Below the pieces are notes generated by a model, which was not told the DNA's origin, did not search any database, and worked only from the letters and a program-made list of their open reading frames with translations. From positions 248,001 to 312,000 of the forward strand of contig JADKAN010000002.1 in the NCBI GenBank assembly GCA_016719225.1: a stretch of DNA of 64,000 nt, read 5' to 3'. The translations under genes and the position numbers were made by a program. Source of the DNA: Flavobacteriales bacterium (GTDB taxonomy: Bacteria; Bacteroidota; Bacteroidia; Flavobacteriales_F; PHOS-HE28). Each line of letters opens with the position of its first letter. Position 1 is the first letter of the stretch. Positions 48,555 through 57,680 of this stretch are shown piece by piece.

Positions 48555-48725
48555 GGTACCCCTTGGCGCTGCCATTGTGGTCCGTGTTACGCAACGGGTC
48601 GGCATTTGGATACGATCGGCGGAAAATGGCCGTGTGCGCGTGCTGCATTCCGGCACGTTCCGAGCGGTAAGGGAACAAAGCGTTCGTGTTCGCGTATCAC
48701 GAGCATTGGATATTGATCATCTCAC

Positions 48726-50213
48726 ATGGAGCATTTCGACCTTTGCGTTATCGGTGCCGGACCTGCCGGACATGCTGCCGCCATGCGGGCCTTGGACATG
48801 GGCAAGCGCGTAGCATTGGTTGAAAAGGACAAAGTGGGTGGGACCGGGATCTATAACGGTGCCTTGGCATCCAAGACACTATGGGAGCTGAGCCAACGCG
48901 TGGCCAGCGCGAATGAGACGATATGCTCGCGCGGACGCGAGCGGTTCAGTGTAACGTGGGAGGAAGTGTCGCGCACGCTGGATGAGGCTGTTTTCGAACG
49001 CAAATACCTCTACGCTTGCCACATGCAATTGTTGGGGTCACCGGATAAAGGCGTAAACCGGTTACACCACCTGCGCGGCGAGGCGGTTTTCCAAGGGCCG
49101 CACCAGGTCGGCATTACACGGGAAGGTCGCACCACGGAGATCTCGGCGGACCACTTCATCATCGCAACGGGTAGCAGACCGCGGGTGATACCTACTGTGC
49201 CGGTGGATGAAAAGCGCATCTTTTCGAGCGATGGCATTTTCCATTTGCAGGACTTTCCGAAGAGCATCGTCATCATAGGTGCGGGCGTCATTGGTTGCGA
49301 GTTCGCCACCATCTTCAGCAATTTCGGCAACACGCGCGTTCATTTGATCGATCGTGCGGAACGCATCCTTCCGTTCGAGGACGAGGACGTTTCCGAGCTC
49401 ATCGCCCAGAATCTACAGCGCAAGGGTGTGGTGATCCACCATCGCGCACAATTGGAGCGCATCACCGCTGAGCCCGATGCCGTGCGGTACGTGTTGCGGT
49501 ACGATGATGGCACCACCGAGGAAGTAGCCGTTGAAAAGGCACTGCTTTCCGTGGGGCGCGTGGCGAATGTTGATCGCTTGGGCCTGCAAAACGCAGGAGT
49601 GGCAGTTGACGAACGTGGAAGCATCGCACTGGACGGGACTTCCACTTCGCAGCCTCACATTCATGCGGTGGGCGATGCGATAGGCAGCAACATGCTTGTG
49701 AATATCGGCGAGCTGGAAGGCCGGCATGCCGTGGAAAGCATTTGGGGTACGCAAAAGTCAACATTGAAACATGCCAATGCCGGTACCATCATGTTCCTCG
49801 ATCCGGAAGTGGCGGGCGTTGGCCTCAGTGAACAGGAATGCCGAAAGCGTGGCCTTGCGCACCGCACTGCGCGGATCGATTATTCATGCCTCGCACGGGC
49901 CATTGCCATGCGCCGCACCAAGGGCTTCTTCAAGTTGGTGGTCACGGATGATGAAGACATGCACGTGCTCGGTATGCGGGCGGTGGGTGAGCATGCGAGC
50001 AGCGCCATCCAGGCCGTTGCCTTGATGATGGAGCACGGCCTCGGCGTGCGCGTTCTGGCGGAACTCATGCACCCGCACCCTAGCATTACCGAAGGCTTGC
50101 AGGAATGCGCCCGGATGCTCATGGGCACCAGCATCTTCAAGCCGGAAGTGTTCGGAGACCGTATGCGTTGCGCCAGCTGGCAGCCTTCACCGCAGGCGAT
50201 ACAAGCCGCTTGA
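48726..50213 (+). CDS. pyridine nucleotide-disulfide oxidoreductase family, SthA-like transhydrogenase
   Basis: 495 residues. FAD-binding CVIGAGPAGHAAAMRA (about 7-22) and the NAD-binding IVIIGAGVIGCEFATIF are clear, and the dimerisation domain is complete (FLDPEVAGVGLSEQEC). Where lipoamide dehydrogenases have the redox pair CxxxxC, this protein reads KVGGTGIYNGALASKTL, so no disulfide is present. That pattern is shared with soluble NAD(P) transhydrogenases (SthA), which exchange hydride between NADPH and NAD. The gene stands alone, followed by a strong hairpin. Other disulfide-free flavoproteins are possible. Confidence 0.82.
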   Translation: MEHFDLCVIGAGPAGHAAAMRALDMGKRVALVEKDKVGGTGIYNGALASKTLWELSQRVASANETICSRGRERFSVTWEEVSRTLDEAVFERKYLYACHMQLLGSPDKGVNRLHHLRGEAVFQGPHQVGITREGRTTEISADHFIIATGSRPRVIPTVPVDEKRIFSSDGIFHLQDFPKSIVIIGAGVIGCEFATIFSNFGNTRVHLIDRAERILPFEDEDVSELIAQNLQRKGVVIHHRAQLERITAEPDAVRYVLRYDDGTTEEVAVEKALLSVGRVANVDRLGLQNAGVAVDERGSIALDGTSTSQPHIHAVGDAIGSNMLVNIGELEGRHAVESIWGTQKSTLKHANAGTIMFLDPEVAGVGLSEQECRKRGLAHRTARIDYSCLARAIAMRRTKGFFKLVVTDDEDMHVLGMRAVGEHASSAIQAVALMMEHGLGVRVLAELMHPHPSITEGLQECARMLMGTSIFKPEVFGDRMRCASWQPSPQAIQAA

Positions 50214-50241
50214 TCCAGACACCGGGTCTTGGGTTGGTACT

Positions 50242-50266
50242 GGGCCACGGACATCCCCCGTGGCCC
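50242..50266. terminator. bidirectional terminator hairpin
   Basis: GGGCCACGG (50242-50250) pairs perfectly with CCGTGGCCC (50258-50266) around a 7 nt loop, between the convergent sthA-like and di-heme peroxidase genes. No T run follows on either side. Confidence 0.55.
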
Positions 50267-50384
50267 TCCGGACAGTAGCCGAGCAATAGCCTCAACTGGA
50301 AAGGGCTCACCCCTTGATCTCCGCGATACACACGCTTCTAGCGCCGGTAAGGATCTACCACCCTCCGCTTTCTGCGAGGCACTT

Positions 50385-51515
50385 CTACAAGTGCGGCGGC
50401 CCCGGGTCCATAAAGGCCGGGTTGTTCAGGAATTCCTCATCCGTAAGCGACTCCAGGAAGGCCTTCACCTGTACACGCTTTTCCGGCGTAAGCCCCAAGG
50501 TGAGGTCAGGACTGGTGAATTTCATGAACGGGTCGACCGTTGGTGATGCGTGCCCACCGGAGTTGTAATGGTCCAACACTTCGTCAATGTTGGCGAAGCG
50601 GCCATCATGCATATAGGGCGCGGTCACCATGATGTTCCTTAAGGTTGGCGTCTTGAACTTCGCCATGTCGGCCGGGTCATTGGTGACGTCCGCGCGGCCC
50701 GGATCGTTGAACACGGTATCCAATCCATTGTTGTGGAATTGTTCATCTGTAAAAAGGCCTGCGGCTTCGGTGTGGCAGTGGAAGCAATCGGCGCCTCCTT
50801 GGCCGATCACCGGGGTACTGCCGGCAACAGGGATGGACTGGTTCAAAGCCCCGCCTTCCTTAGTGAAAAGGTCATAACCGGCGACGGCGTCGGGTGGGAT
50901 CAATCCCTCGAAACGCCGCCATTTATCAAAGGGACTGTTGCCGCTCACCATGGTGCGGATGAACTGTGCGATCGCTTTCGCTACCAAGGTTGAATCCACT
51001 TGACCGGTACCGAAGGCACGGTCGAACAACGTGGGATAGGCCGCGTCCGATTGCAATTTGGACATTGCACTGGGCCACGTCTCGTGCATCTCGATCACGT
51101 TCTTCACGGGTTCCAGGATCTGTTTCTCCAAAGTGGCGGCCCGACCGTCCCAGAAGAAGAAATGCGAATAGCCCAGATTGATCAGTGGCATGGTGCTACG
51201 CGTGCCCTGGATGCTGTCAATACCTTTGCTTACGGCTTTTCCATCCGTAAAGGCCAACGACGGGGAATGGCAGCTTGCACAGCTCATTCCGTTATCACCG
51301 CTAAGCCTCCCATCATAGAAAAGGAACCTCCCGAGTTGCACCCCTTCCACGGTCATTGGGTTGTCCGGAGGCATTGCCATGGGCGGGAAATTTCCCGGTA
51401 GTTGAAGGTTGTACGGCGTGCCAATACCCGCTGGTGGAGGATCGAGCACCTCCGTGTCCGGGCGGCAACCGGACAAGGCCAGGATACAGATCAAGGAGAT
51501 GTGGATGGATCTCAT
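50385..51515 (-). CDS. di-heme cytochrome c peroxidase/MauG-family lipoprotein, second of pair
   Basis: 376 residues. A lipobox (ILALSGC, Cys17) anchors it. Two heme c sites are present: CASCH (79-83) and CFHCH near residue 246. GVQLGRFLFYDGRLSG, FTDGKAVSKG, KFKTPTLRNI and TAPYMHDGRFANIDEVL are typical of the bacterial CCP/MauG family. Family members reduce peroxide or, as in MauG and MbnH, oxidise residues of a partner protein. The start overlaps the stop of the neighbouring paralogue (ATGA). With the MbnP gene upstream, protein modification is the more attractive role. Confidence 0.88.
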   Translation of the reverse strand: MRSIHISLICILALSGCRPDTEVLDPPPAGIGTPYNLQLPGNFPPMAMPPDNPMTVEGVQLGRFLFYDGRLSGDNGMSCASCHSPSLAFTDGKAVSKGIDSIQGTRSTMPLINLGYSHFFFWDGRAATLEKQILEPVKNVIEMHETWPSAMSKLQSDAAYPTLFDRAFGTGQVDSTLVAKAIAQFIRTMVSGNSPFDKWRRFEGLIPPDAVAGYDLFTKEGGALNQSIPVAGSTPVIGQGGADCFHCHTEAAGLFTDEQFHNNGLDTVFNDPGRADVTNDPADMAKFKTPTLRNIMVTAPYMHDGRFANIDEVLDHYNSGGHASPTVDPFMKFTSPDLTLGLTPEKRVQVKAFLESLTDEEFLNNPAFMDPGPPHL

Positions 51516-52513
51516 GGTACCTGGTCCAAAGGTCGTTCATTGTCCAAGGCGCGGAGAAAGGCGACGAGGTCCTGTTCTTCGTTCGCGGAAAGGCCAAGGG
51601 ATTGCATGCCTGCTTCCGGTGGTGGAGAGTTGAAATGATGCACTACTGCTTCCAATGTGGCTATTCCACCGTGATGCATGTACGGCGCGGTGCGCGAGAT
51701 GTTGCGCAAGGTGGGGGTCTTGAACTTGCCTCTGTCCTCGGAAAGGAAAGTGATGCGCTCACGTCCTGCATCGGCCGTTCCATCACCTGCGGTACCCACG
51801 TTGTGGAAGTCATGATCGCTCAGGTCCGGACCGGAATGGCAAACGGAGCAATGCGCACTTCCATTGAACAGTTGCAGCCCGCGCATTCCGGCCTCGCTCA
51901 ACGCGCTCGCGTCGCCTTGCAGGTAACGGTCGTAACGGGAATGCCCGCTGATCAACGTGCGTTCGTAGTTGGCAATGGCTTGTGTAAGCACCAACTGGTC
52001 CAAAGGCCTGCCATACGCACGCACGCTCATGGCGGTAAGTTGTGCATCGGCTTGCAACAGTTCGATCACAGCCTGCGGATTCGCGTCCATTTCCTTTTCG
52101 TCCAAGAGCGGCACCAGCACTTGTTGTTCCAAGGTAGGCACTCCACCATCCCGTAACAACAATGGATGGTAGGCGACGTTCGCAAGCGAAGGAGCGTTGC
52201 GGAAACCTGCTTCGCCATGAACGCCAAGGCTAAAGGGCAGTGAATCGCTGAAAGCCGAACCCGGGCGGTGGCAGGATGCGCAGGAAATGCCGCGACCCAG
52301 TGAGAGCCGTTCATCGAAAAAGAGTGCCTTCCCGAGCTGCACGGATCGGTTAGTGAGCGGATTGTTCTCCGGTACGGGTGGCTGTGGCCAGCCTGCGGGT
52401 AGGTCCAATGCGAACAGAGCGTTATCCGCCACAAGGTCTTCTTGGACATCCTTCGTGCATGCGGGAAGCATCGCCACGGCGATCAACAGGGCGAAGGAGG
52501 CCCGGTGATCCAT
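51512..52513 (-). CDS. di-heme cytochrome c peroxidase/MauG-family lipoprotein, first of pair
   Basis: 333 residues. A lipobox (VAMLPAC, Cys19) and two heme c sites: CASCH (78-82) and CSVCH in the C-terminal half. SVQLGKALFFDERLSLGRGISC and KFKTPTLRNISRTAPYMHHGGIATLEAVV match the CCP/MauG family and the adjacent paralogue, but the two differ enough to be old duplicates. It starts 2 nt after the MbnP-family gene. This is the order seen for MbnP-MbnH pairs in other bacteria, where MbnH is a di-heme enzyme of this family. Confidence 0.88.
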   Translation of the reverse strand: MDHRASFALLIAVAMLPACTKDVQEDLVADNALFALDLPAGWPQPPVPENNPLTNRSVQLGKALFFDERLSLGRGISCASCHRPGSAFSDSLPFSLGVHGEAGFRNAPSLANVAYHPLLLRDGGVPTLEQQVLVPLLDEKEMDANPQAVIELLQADAQLTAMSVRAYGRPLDQLVLTQAIANYERTLISGHSRYDRYLQGDASALSEAGMRGLQLFNGSAHCSVCHSGPDLSDHDFHNVGTAGDGTADAGRERITFLSEDRGKFKTPTLRNISRTAPYMHHGGIATLEAVVHHFNSPPPEAGMQSLGLSANEEQDLVAFLRALDNERPLDQVP

Positions 52514-52515
52514 TT

Positions 52516-53286
52516 TTATTCAGCTTCAACGCTGAGTGCCCCTATTTCCAGGTCGGCCACCTTCATCCCCAGCGCAAAGCCGTCCGGTTCGCCGTGCCAG
52601 ACCGCTCCTTGCGAAAGATCCAGCACTTGGTTGCCATCCGTAAAGAACCGTGAAACGTCCACGTTGATAGTGATGCGCGTGGTATCGGCCCCTGTGGCAG
52701 TTAGTGGCAGCGGAAAGGTGCGTGCGCGATAGCAGGTGTCACGGCCGGTGTGCAGCGAGAAGTTGAACGGCAGGGGGCCGGTAGCGACAAGGTCGTTGTC
52801 GAAGTGCCCCTCGAAGATCACGAAGCGGTACATCGATGCCCAGGACCAGTACATGCCGCTGTTGCTGCCGGTGGGTGCGTTGGGGTCGATGGTGTTAAGT
52901 GCTATATGGTTGATCTCAGGCGGCAGACCCAAGCCGAAGCGGAGGCTCTGATAATTGCCTGCGGGAATGGAAAGTACGCGCTGCACGGCCCCGTTGGTCA
53001 CGTCGAACAGGTCGGCATCAAAAAGCCGCTGTGCGGTTCCATTCGCCACCAGCTCCAATGGCGATAGATAGAATTTCAGCAATGTGGTCTGAACGCGTTG
53101 CCCACCAGCGGATCCATACACAGCATTCTTGTCGAACGGGGCATTGGCCCATACCGGCTTCACGGTCAGCTTCACCACGGACATGGCGATCGGCTGCACA
53201 ACGGAGGCAGGATCTTCAGGGTCCTTTTTGCAAGAGGTAAAGAGCAGTAGAGCAGTGGTGATCAGGGTTGCAGCGATATACTTCAT
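52516..53286 (-). CDS. MbnP-family copper-binding lipoprotein
   Basis: 256 residues from the ATG at 53286, with a lipobox (LLLFTSC). The family pattern is visible: an N-terminal VVKLTVKPVWANAPF strand, YGSAGGQRVQTTLLKFYLSPLEL, NYQSLRFGLGLPPEIN, the Trp-containing GMYWSWASMYRFVIFEG and FNFSLHTGRDTCY. In characterised MbnP a tryptophan is converted to kynurenine by the di-heme enzyme MbnH and helps form the copper site; YWSW is a candidate here. It heads a three-gene unit with two di-heme peroxidases and diverges from an OB-fold gene. Confidence 0.85.
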   Translation of the reverse strand: MKYIAATLITTALLLFTSCKKDPEDPASVVQPIAMSVVKLTVKPVWANAPFDKNAVYGSAGGQRVQTTLLKFYLSPLELVANGTAQRLFDADLFDVTNGAVQRVLSIPAGNYQSLRFGLGLPPEINHIALNTIDPNAPTGSNSGMYWSWASMYRFVIFEGHFDNDLVATGPLPFNFSLHTGRDTCYRARTFPLPLTATGADTTRITINVDVSRFFTDGNQVLDLSQGAVWHGEPDGFALGMKVADLEIGALSVEAE

Positions 53287-53537
53287 CGGCTGTTTCAATA
53301 TGCAGGGCTGCAAAGGCGGCCTTAATAGCATGTGTAGATACAAATTTACTGGTCATTCCGCCACGGATATGTCACGCCCGAGGATCTCCAGCGGTTACAT
53401 GCAGCCTTTCGTCCTCGGAAAACCACATTCGGTCCAATTCCGGACAAATAGCTCGGTCGGGAATTAGATTCGCAGCGCTTAAGGTCACTGCTCCACCCTA
53501 AGACTACCGGAAGACTAAAATCGGCCTTTTCTAAGCC

Positions 53538-53948
53538 ATGAAATCCCGCACTATCGTCATGATCTGCGCGTTCGGCGTGCTTTTAGGTGGTGCCTGGATG
53601 GCACAACGGCAATACGATCGTGCTCCGGAAGAGGCGGCGGGTAAACGGCCCAAGGCAACCGTTGAGGCGTCGATACTGCTTCAGGAGTTCATGGAAGATG
53701 AGGCTGCTGCGGGCGATAAATACAACGATAAGGTCATCGCCGTGACAGGTACGGTGCGCGCTATCGGGGAGCCCAAAGGTGGAAAAGTCTACGTATTGCT
53801 GGAGACCGGGAACGCCTTGGCCGCCGTTGCTTGTGAGTTCGATCAAGCTGAAATGCCGCGTTTTGAAAAGGGTACTCGGGTAACGGTGCAAGGATATTGC
53901 GCTGGGTATAATCTGGACGTTGTTCTGCAACGCTGCGCCCTCGCTTGA
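53538..53948 (+). CDS. OB-fold tRNA_anti-like exported protein
   Basis: 136 residues. One N-terminal hydrophobic segment (IVMICAFGVLLGGAWMA) serves as signal or anchor. The rest, ATVEASILLQEFMEDEAAAGDKYNDKVI and VTGTVRAIGEPKGGKVYVLLETG, to FEKGTRVTVQGYCAGYNLDVVLQRC, matches the extracytoplasmic OB-fold (tRNA_anti-like) family of Bacteroidota. Its ligand is unknown; no RNA role is implied. The gene is 2 nt from the YceI gene and diverges from the MbnP operon. Confidence 0.78.
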   Translation: MKSRTIVMICAFGVLLGGAWMAQRQYDRAPEEAAGKRPKATVEASILLQEFMEDEAAAGDKYNDKVIAVTGTVRAIGEPKGGKVYVLLETGNALAAVACEFDQAEMPRFEKGTRVTVQGYCAGYNLDVVLQRCALA

Positions 53949-53950
53949 TC

Positions 53951-54511
53951 ATGTTTTCTACACGCTGCACCACGGCTCTCTTGGTCCTAATGGTCTTGCC
54001 GGTGCTGTCTTACGGGCAGGACCGCTATTTTACCCGCACCGGTGAATTGTCCTTCGGTTGTGACACCAAAATGGGTGATGTCCAAGCGGTGAACCGTATG
54101 GCCACAAGCATGTTCGACACATCAACGGCATCCCTGGAAGTCTCGATGCTGGTGAAGGCGTTCGAATTTGAAAAGGCCGCCATGCAACATCAGTTCAACA
54201 ATGAGCTGATGGAAAGTGACCTGTTCCCCAAAGCCACGTTCACAGGCAGAGTACTGGGATTGGCGGACGGGATCTTCAGCAAGCCCGACACGCTCATTCT
54301 CTTGGTCGCGGGTGACCTCACTATCCATGGAAAAGCCCGCAAAGTGGTGGAGCGCAGCCAGTGGGTGGTGGGCGCGGACGGCACCGTGCACGCTTATTGC
54401 CGTTTCAAGGTCCTGTTGAGTGATTATGACATCCGTGTGCCCACCTTGTTGAAGGACGTGCTTTCCAACGAAGTGGAAGTGCTGTTGGCCCTGGATTACG
54501 AGAAATTGTAG
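53951..54511 (+). CDS. YceI family periplasmic lipocalin-like protein
   Basis: 186 residues. Signal peptide (ALLVLMVLPVLSYGQ). YceI features: SLEVSMLVKAFEFEKAAMQHQFNNELMESDLFPKATF in part, and GDLTIHGKARKV followed by the paired-strand tail. YceI proteins form a beta-barrel that binds polyisoprenoids such as quinones; some members work with cytochromes. The ATG at 53951 is chosen over a TTG two codons upstream. Its position behind the OB-fold gene and beside the copper/heme operon suggests a redox-related group. Confidence 0.83.
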   Translation: MFSTRCTTALLVLMVLPVLSYGQDRYFTRTGELSFGCDTKMGDVQAVNRMATSMFDTSTASLEVSMLVKAFEFEKAAMQHQFNNELMESDLFPKATFTGRVLGLADGIFSKPDTLILLVAGDLTIHGKARKVVERSQWVVGADGTVHAYCRFKVLLSDYDIRVPTLLKDVLSNEVEVLLALDYEKL

Positions 54512-54525
54512 TTCACTGCCCGGCA

Positions 54526-54544
54526 AGAGCCCCCCGGAGGCTCT
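54526..54544 (+). terminator. hairpin after yceI
   Basis: AGAGCC pairs with GGCTCT around CCCCGGA, 15 nt after the stop at 54511. There is no T run, so termination is probable but unproven. It lies 14 nt before the next promoter box. Confidence 0.45.
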
Positions 54545-54557
54545 CTGTGGACCGCAT

Positions 54558-54565
54558 TATCTTCG
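54558..54565 (+). promoter_or_regulatory. -7 box of the AddA-like gene
   Basis: TATCTTCG, the same octamer as before rbfA, 7 nt before the ATG at 54573. Confidence 0.5.
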
Positions 54566-54572
54566 GCCGACC

Positions 54573-57500
54573 ATGTTCAAAGTGCTGCACAGCTCAGCAG
54601 GTGCTGGCAAGACGCATGCCTTGGTGAAGCACTATTTGTTGCTCTCCCTGCGCCAGCCCGATCCTGCTGCCTATTCGCATATCCTGGCGCTCACCTTCAC
54701 GAACAAGGCCGCCGCCGAAATGCGCGAGCGCGTACTCGTTTATCTGGAGGCTCTGGCATCTGATGGGCCGCTGGATGGTGCCAAGGCGGATGTGCGAAAT
54801 GCCGTGATGGACGAAGCGGGCGTTACTGGCGAAGAGTTGCACCGACGGGCAAAGGCCATGCTTACGCACATGCTGCACAATTGGTCGAAGGTGGCCATCA
54901 GCACGATCGACGCCTTCACGCGCCGCGTGGTAATGCCCTTTACCCGCGATCTCCAGTTGGACCACGAACTGCGCATGACCACGGAGGAAGAGTATTACCG
55001 TGCCAAAGCCGTGGACCTTGTGCTGGAGCAAGCAGGGACCGATGTCGCACTCACCAAAGTGCTCGTTGCTACCTGTGAGCAATTGCTGGAGGACGAACGT
55101 TCCTGGAGGTCCGACCAGCCTTTGTTGGACCTCTCGAAGCAGCTTACCAAGGAAGATGCATTGGAGCATTTGGCCACGCTGCGCGAAATGGACAGTGCTC
55201 AGTTCCTGGAACTGAACAAGCGCCTGCGTGCGCGTGTCAAAGAGTTCCGCGACCGCATGCGGAAGATCGGTTCGGATAGTTGTGCGGCCTTGGACCGCGC
55301 GGGGCTGACCGAGCAGGACCTCTCCTACGGAAGGAACGGATGCATCAGTTACTTCCGGAAGCTGCGCGATTTTGAGGGATGGTTCGACCTCGGCAAGAAC
55401 GTCGCCAAAACGTTGGAAAGCGATAAGTGGCATTCCAGTTCCGCAACGACATCCGCGAAAGCCGCCATCGACGGATTGGCGCCCATGTTGAGAAGTACCA
55501 TTGAAGCCGTGGAAGCCCTTCGCGATACCGAGATGGTGGAGAATGTCATCACCGAGGCGATCGCACATGACCTCCTTGCGACCGCCACCCTCAATGCCAT
55601 TGATCAACGTTTGGAGGATCTGAAACGCGAGGAAGGTGTTTCCTTCTTCAGTGATCTGACAAGGAAGGTGATGGCCATTGTGCAGGAAGAACCCGCGCCA
55701 TTCCTCTACGAACGGCTGGGAGAGCAGTATCACCATTTCCTCATCGACGAGTTCCAGGATACCAGCCTGATGCAATGGCACGCCTTGTTGCCCTTGGTGG
55801 AGAATGCCCTTTCCGCAGGAGGTTCCGTACTGCTTGTCGGCGATGCGAAGCAGGCCATTTACCGCTGGCGCAATGGGGAAGCGCGGCAGTTCGTCGCCTT
55901 TCCGAACATTTTCCGGAAGGAAATGCTGGATCGGGGCGATGCGTTCGAATCGGCCTTGATGCGCGCTCATGTGCCCATGGAGCCATTGGCTTCGAACCAC
56001 CGCTCTGCAAAGAGCATCATCGCATTCAACAATGCGCTAGCGGGTAAGCTCAAGCTGGAATTGGATGAAAAGGAACGCAACGTCTACGACCGCCACGAAC
56101 AGGACACAGTGCGAGGTGATGATGGATACGTGGAGGTGAGCTGCTATGCAACCGGAAAGGAAGCTGAAGTGGATGGGCCGTGGGAGTTGATGTTGAAGGC
56201 AGTGAATGACAGCCTTGCCGACGATTTCCACTTGGGCGACATCGCCGTACTAGTGCGCACCAAGGCCCAAGGTGTGGAGGCCAGTGACCACCTTACGGAA
56301 CAGGGTTGGGACGTGGTGTCTCCCGATGGCCTCACTCTTGGCGTGAACCCTGTTGTTTGCGCCGTGTTGAATCTGTTGGCCTGGATGCAACGACCCGTGG
56401 ACGAGAACGCCGCCTTGGCTGCACAGGCCATTGCATCGGTAAGTGCAGGTGCGGGAACGGTGGACCCTTTTCCCGGAGGGTTGAAGCCCCGGGAATTCCT
56501 GCGCCAGTGGCGCTCCGGGTATCCGCTTATCAGCGCGCGCCTACCGCTGGTCACCTTGGTGTGCCGCATCGCCGAGGCATTGGGCCACGACCCAGCCTCG
56601 GACGTTTTCATCATGGCATTGGTGAATGAGGCCCACGCTTTTTCCAACACCGGCGGCGACGACCTGCCGGGCTTTTTGGAGCATTGGGAGCGTGTGGGAA
56701 AAAACCGTTCCATCGGCGGAACACCCGGGAAAGATGCCATCCAAGTGATGACGGTGCACAAGGCGAAAGGCTTGCAATTCCCCGTGGTGATCGTTCCCGA
56801 AGCGGGAAAGCAGTCGCAAGGGGGAAAGAGCGAACGGATCTGGATCATACCGGACCCTGCGTTGGAAGGTCCGCCCAGCGCACTGGTGAAGAAAGTGAAA
56901 GCCTTGACGGAACGCGGGGTCAAGGAACTCGAAGAGGAAGAACGGCTCTCCAAGCTTGATCAACTTGACGTCCTTTATGTGGCGCTCACCCGCCCGGAAC
57001 AAAGACTGTACATCAGTGTGGCCGGCGGCGGGAACGACTTCCTTGCCAAGGCGCTGCGCGAGCATCTTGGCTTGGAAGCAGGCGCCATGTGGAACGCCGG
57101 TGAGCGTGGGCCCAATAGCGCAAAGCGATCCAGCGGTGCCGGATCCGATGGTCCGTCCATGTTGGAACTAACCTCTACTCCGCTGCAGGGTGAGCGGCAG
57201 TTGGCACTTCGACGCGATGCGCCAGAGGAATGGGACCCGGTCAACCCCGATCCATACCGCAGCCATGGGCGCGCCGTACACGCCATGTTGGCCCGTGTGC
57301 GAACACCGGCCGACCTGCCGGATGCGGTTGCAATGGAAAGTACGGGATGGGGCCTCGGTGCTGACATCACCGCCGCCATAGCAAAGCAACTCGAAGCGCT
57401 TTTGGCCAAGCCGGAACTCGCGCCCTTCTTCGGCGATGGATTGGAAGTGCATACGGAAACCACGTTGCTCGATCTGCAGGGGCAAGCGGTCAGGCCGGAT

Positions 57501-57680
57501 CGTGTGGTGCGCGATGGCGATCTGTTCCGCGTGCTCGACATCAAGACAGGTGCCCCTTCTGAACGCCATAAGGAACAGGTCCGGGGCTATACCCGGTTAC
57601 TCAATGCCGTGGAGCACAAGCCGGTGGAAGGCTACCTGCTTTACGTCAGCGACGGCCTGCTGGTACCGGTGGAATCATGA
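54573..57680 (+). CDS. AddA/RecB-like UvrD-type helicase-nuclease
   Basis: 1035 residues. The superfamily 1A helicase motifs run in order: Walker A SSAGAGKTHAL (7-17), LTFTNKAAAEMRERV, LIDEFQDTS, LLVGDAKQAIYRWRNGE, VMTVHKAKGLQFPVVIVPE and YVALTRPEQRLYI. The C-terminus (about 965-1010) has a RecB-family nuclease signature, RPDRVV then VLDIKTG and a following Gln and Tyr. It should act in double-strand break processing together with the AddB-like product of 60941-63688. The -7 box 7 nt upstream supports the start. The stop overlaps the acetyltransferase gene (ATGA). Confidence 0.9.
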   Translation: MFKVLHSSAGAGKTHALVKHYLLLSLRQPDPAAYSHILALTFTNKAAAEMRERVLVYLEALASDGPLDGAKADVRNAVMDEAGVTGEELHRRAKAMLTHMLHNWSKVAISTIDAFTRRVVMPFTRDLQLDHELRMTTEEEYYRAKAVDLVLEQAGTDVALTKVLVATCEQLLEDERSWRSDQPLLDLSKQLTKEDALEHLATLREMDSAQFLELNKRLRARVKEFRDRMRKIGSDSCAALDRAGLTEQDLSYGRNGCISYFRKLRDFEGWFDLGKNVAKTLESDKWHSSSATTSAKAAIDGLAPMLRSTIEAVEALRDTEMVENVITEAIAHDLLATATLNAIDQRLEDLKREEGVSFFSDLTRKVMAIVQEEPAPFLYERLGEQYHHFLIDEFQDTSLMQWHALLPLVENALSAGGSVLLVGDAKQAIYRWRNGEARQFVAFPNIFRKEMLDRGDAFESALMRAHVPMEPLASNHRSAKSIIAFNNALAGKLKLELDEKERNVYDRHEQDTVRGDDGYVEVSCYATGKEAEVDGPWELMLKAVNDSLADDFHLGDIAVLVRTKAQGVEASDHLTEQGWDVVSPDGLTLGVNPVVCAVLNLLAWMQRPVDENAALAAQAIASVSAGAGTVDPFPGGLKPREFLRQWRSGYPLISARLPLVTLVCRIAEALGHDPASDVFIMALVNEAHAFSNTGGDDLPGFLEHWERVGKNRSIGGTPGKDAIQVMTVHKAKGLQFPVVIVPEAGKQSQGGKSERIWIIPDPALEGPPSALVKKVKALTERGVKELEEEERLSKLDQLDVLYVALTRPEQRLYISVAGGGNDFLAKALREHLGLEAGAMWNAGERGPNSAKRSSGAGSDGPSMLELTSTPLQGERQLALRRDAPEEWDPVNPDPYRSHGRAVHAMLARVRTPADLPDAVAMESTGWGLGADITAAIAKQLEALLAKPELAPFFGDGLEVHTETTLLDLQGQAVRPDRVVRDGDLFRVLDIKTGAPSERHKEQVRGYTRLLNAVEHKPVEGYLLYVSDGLLVPVES

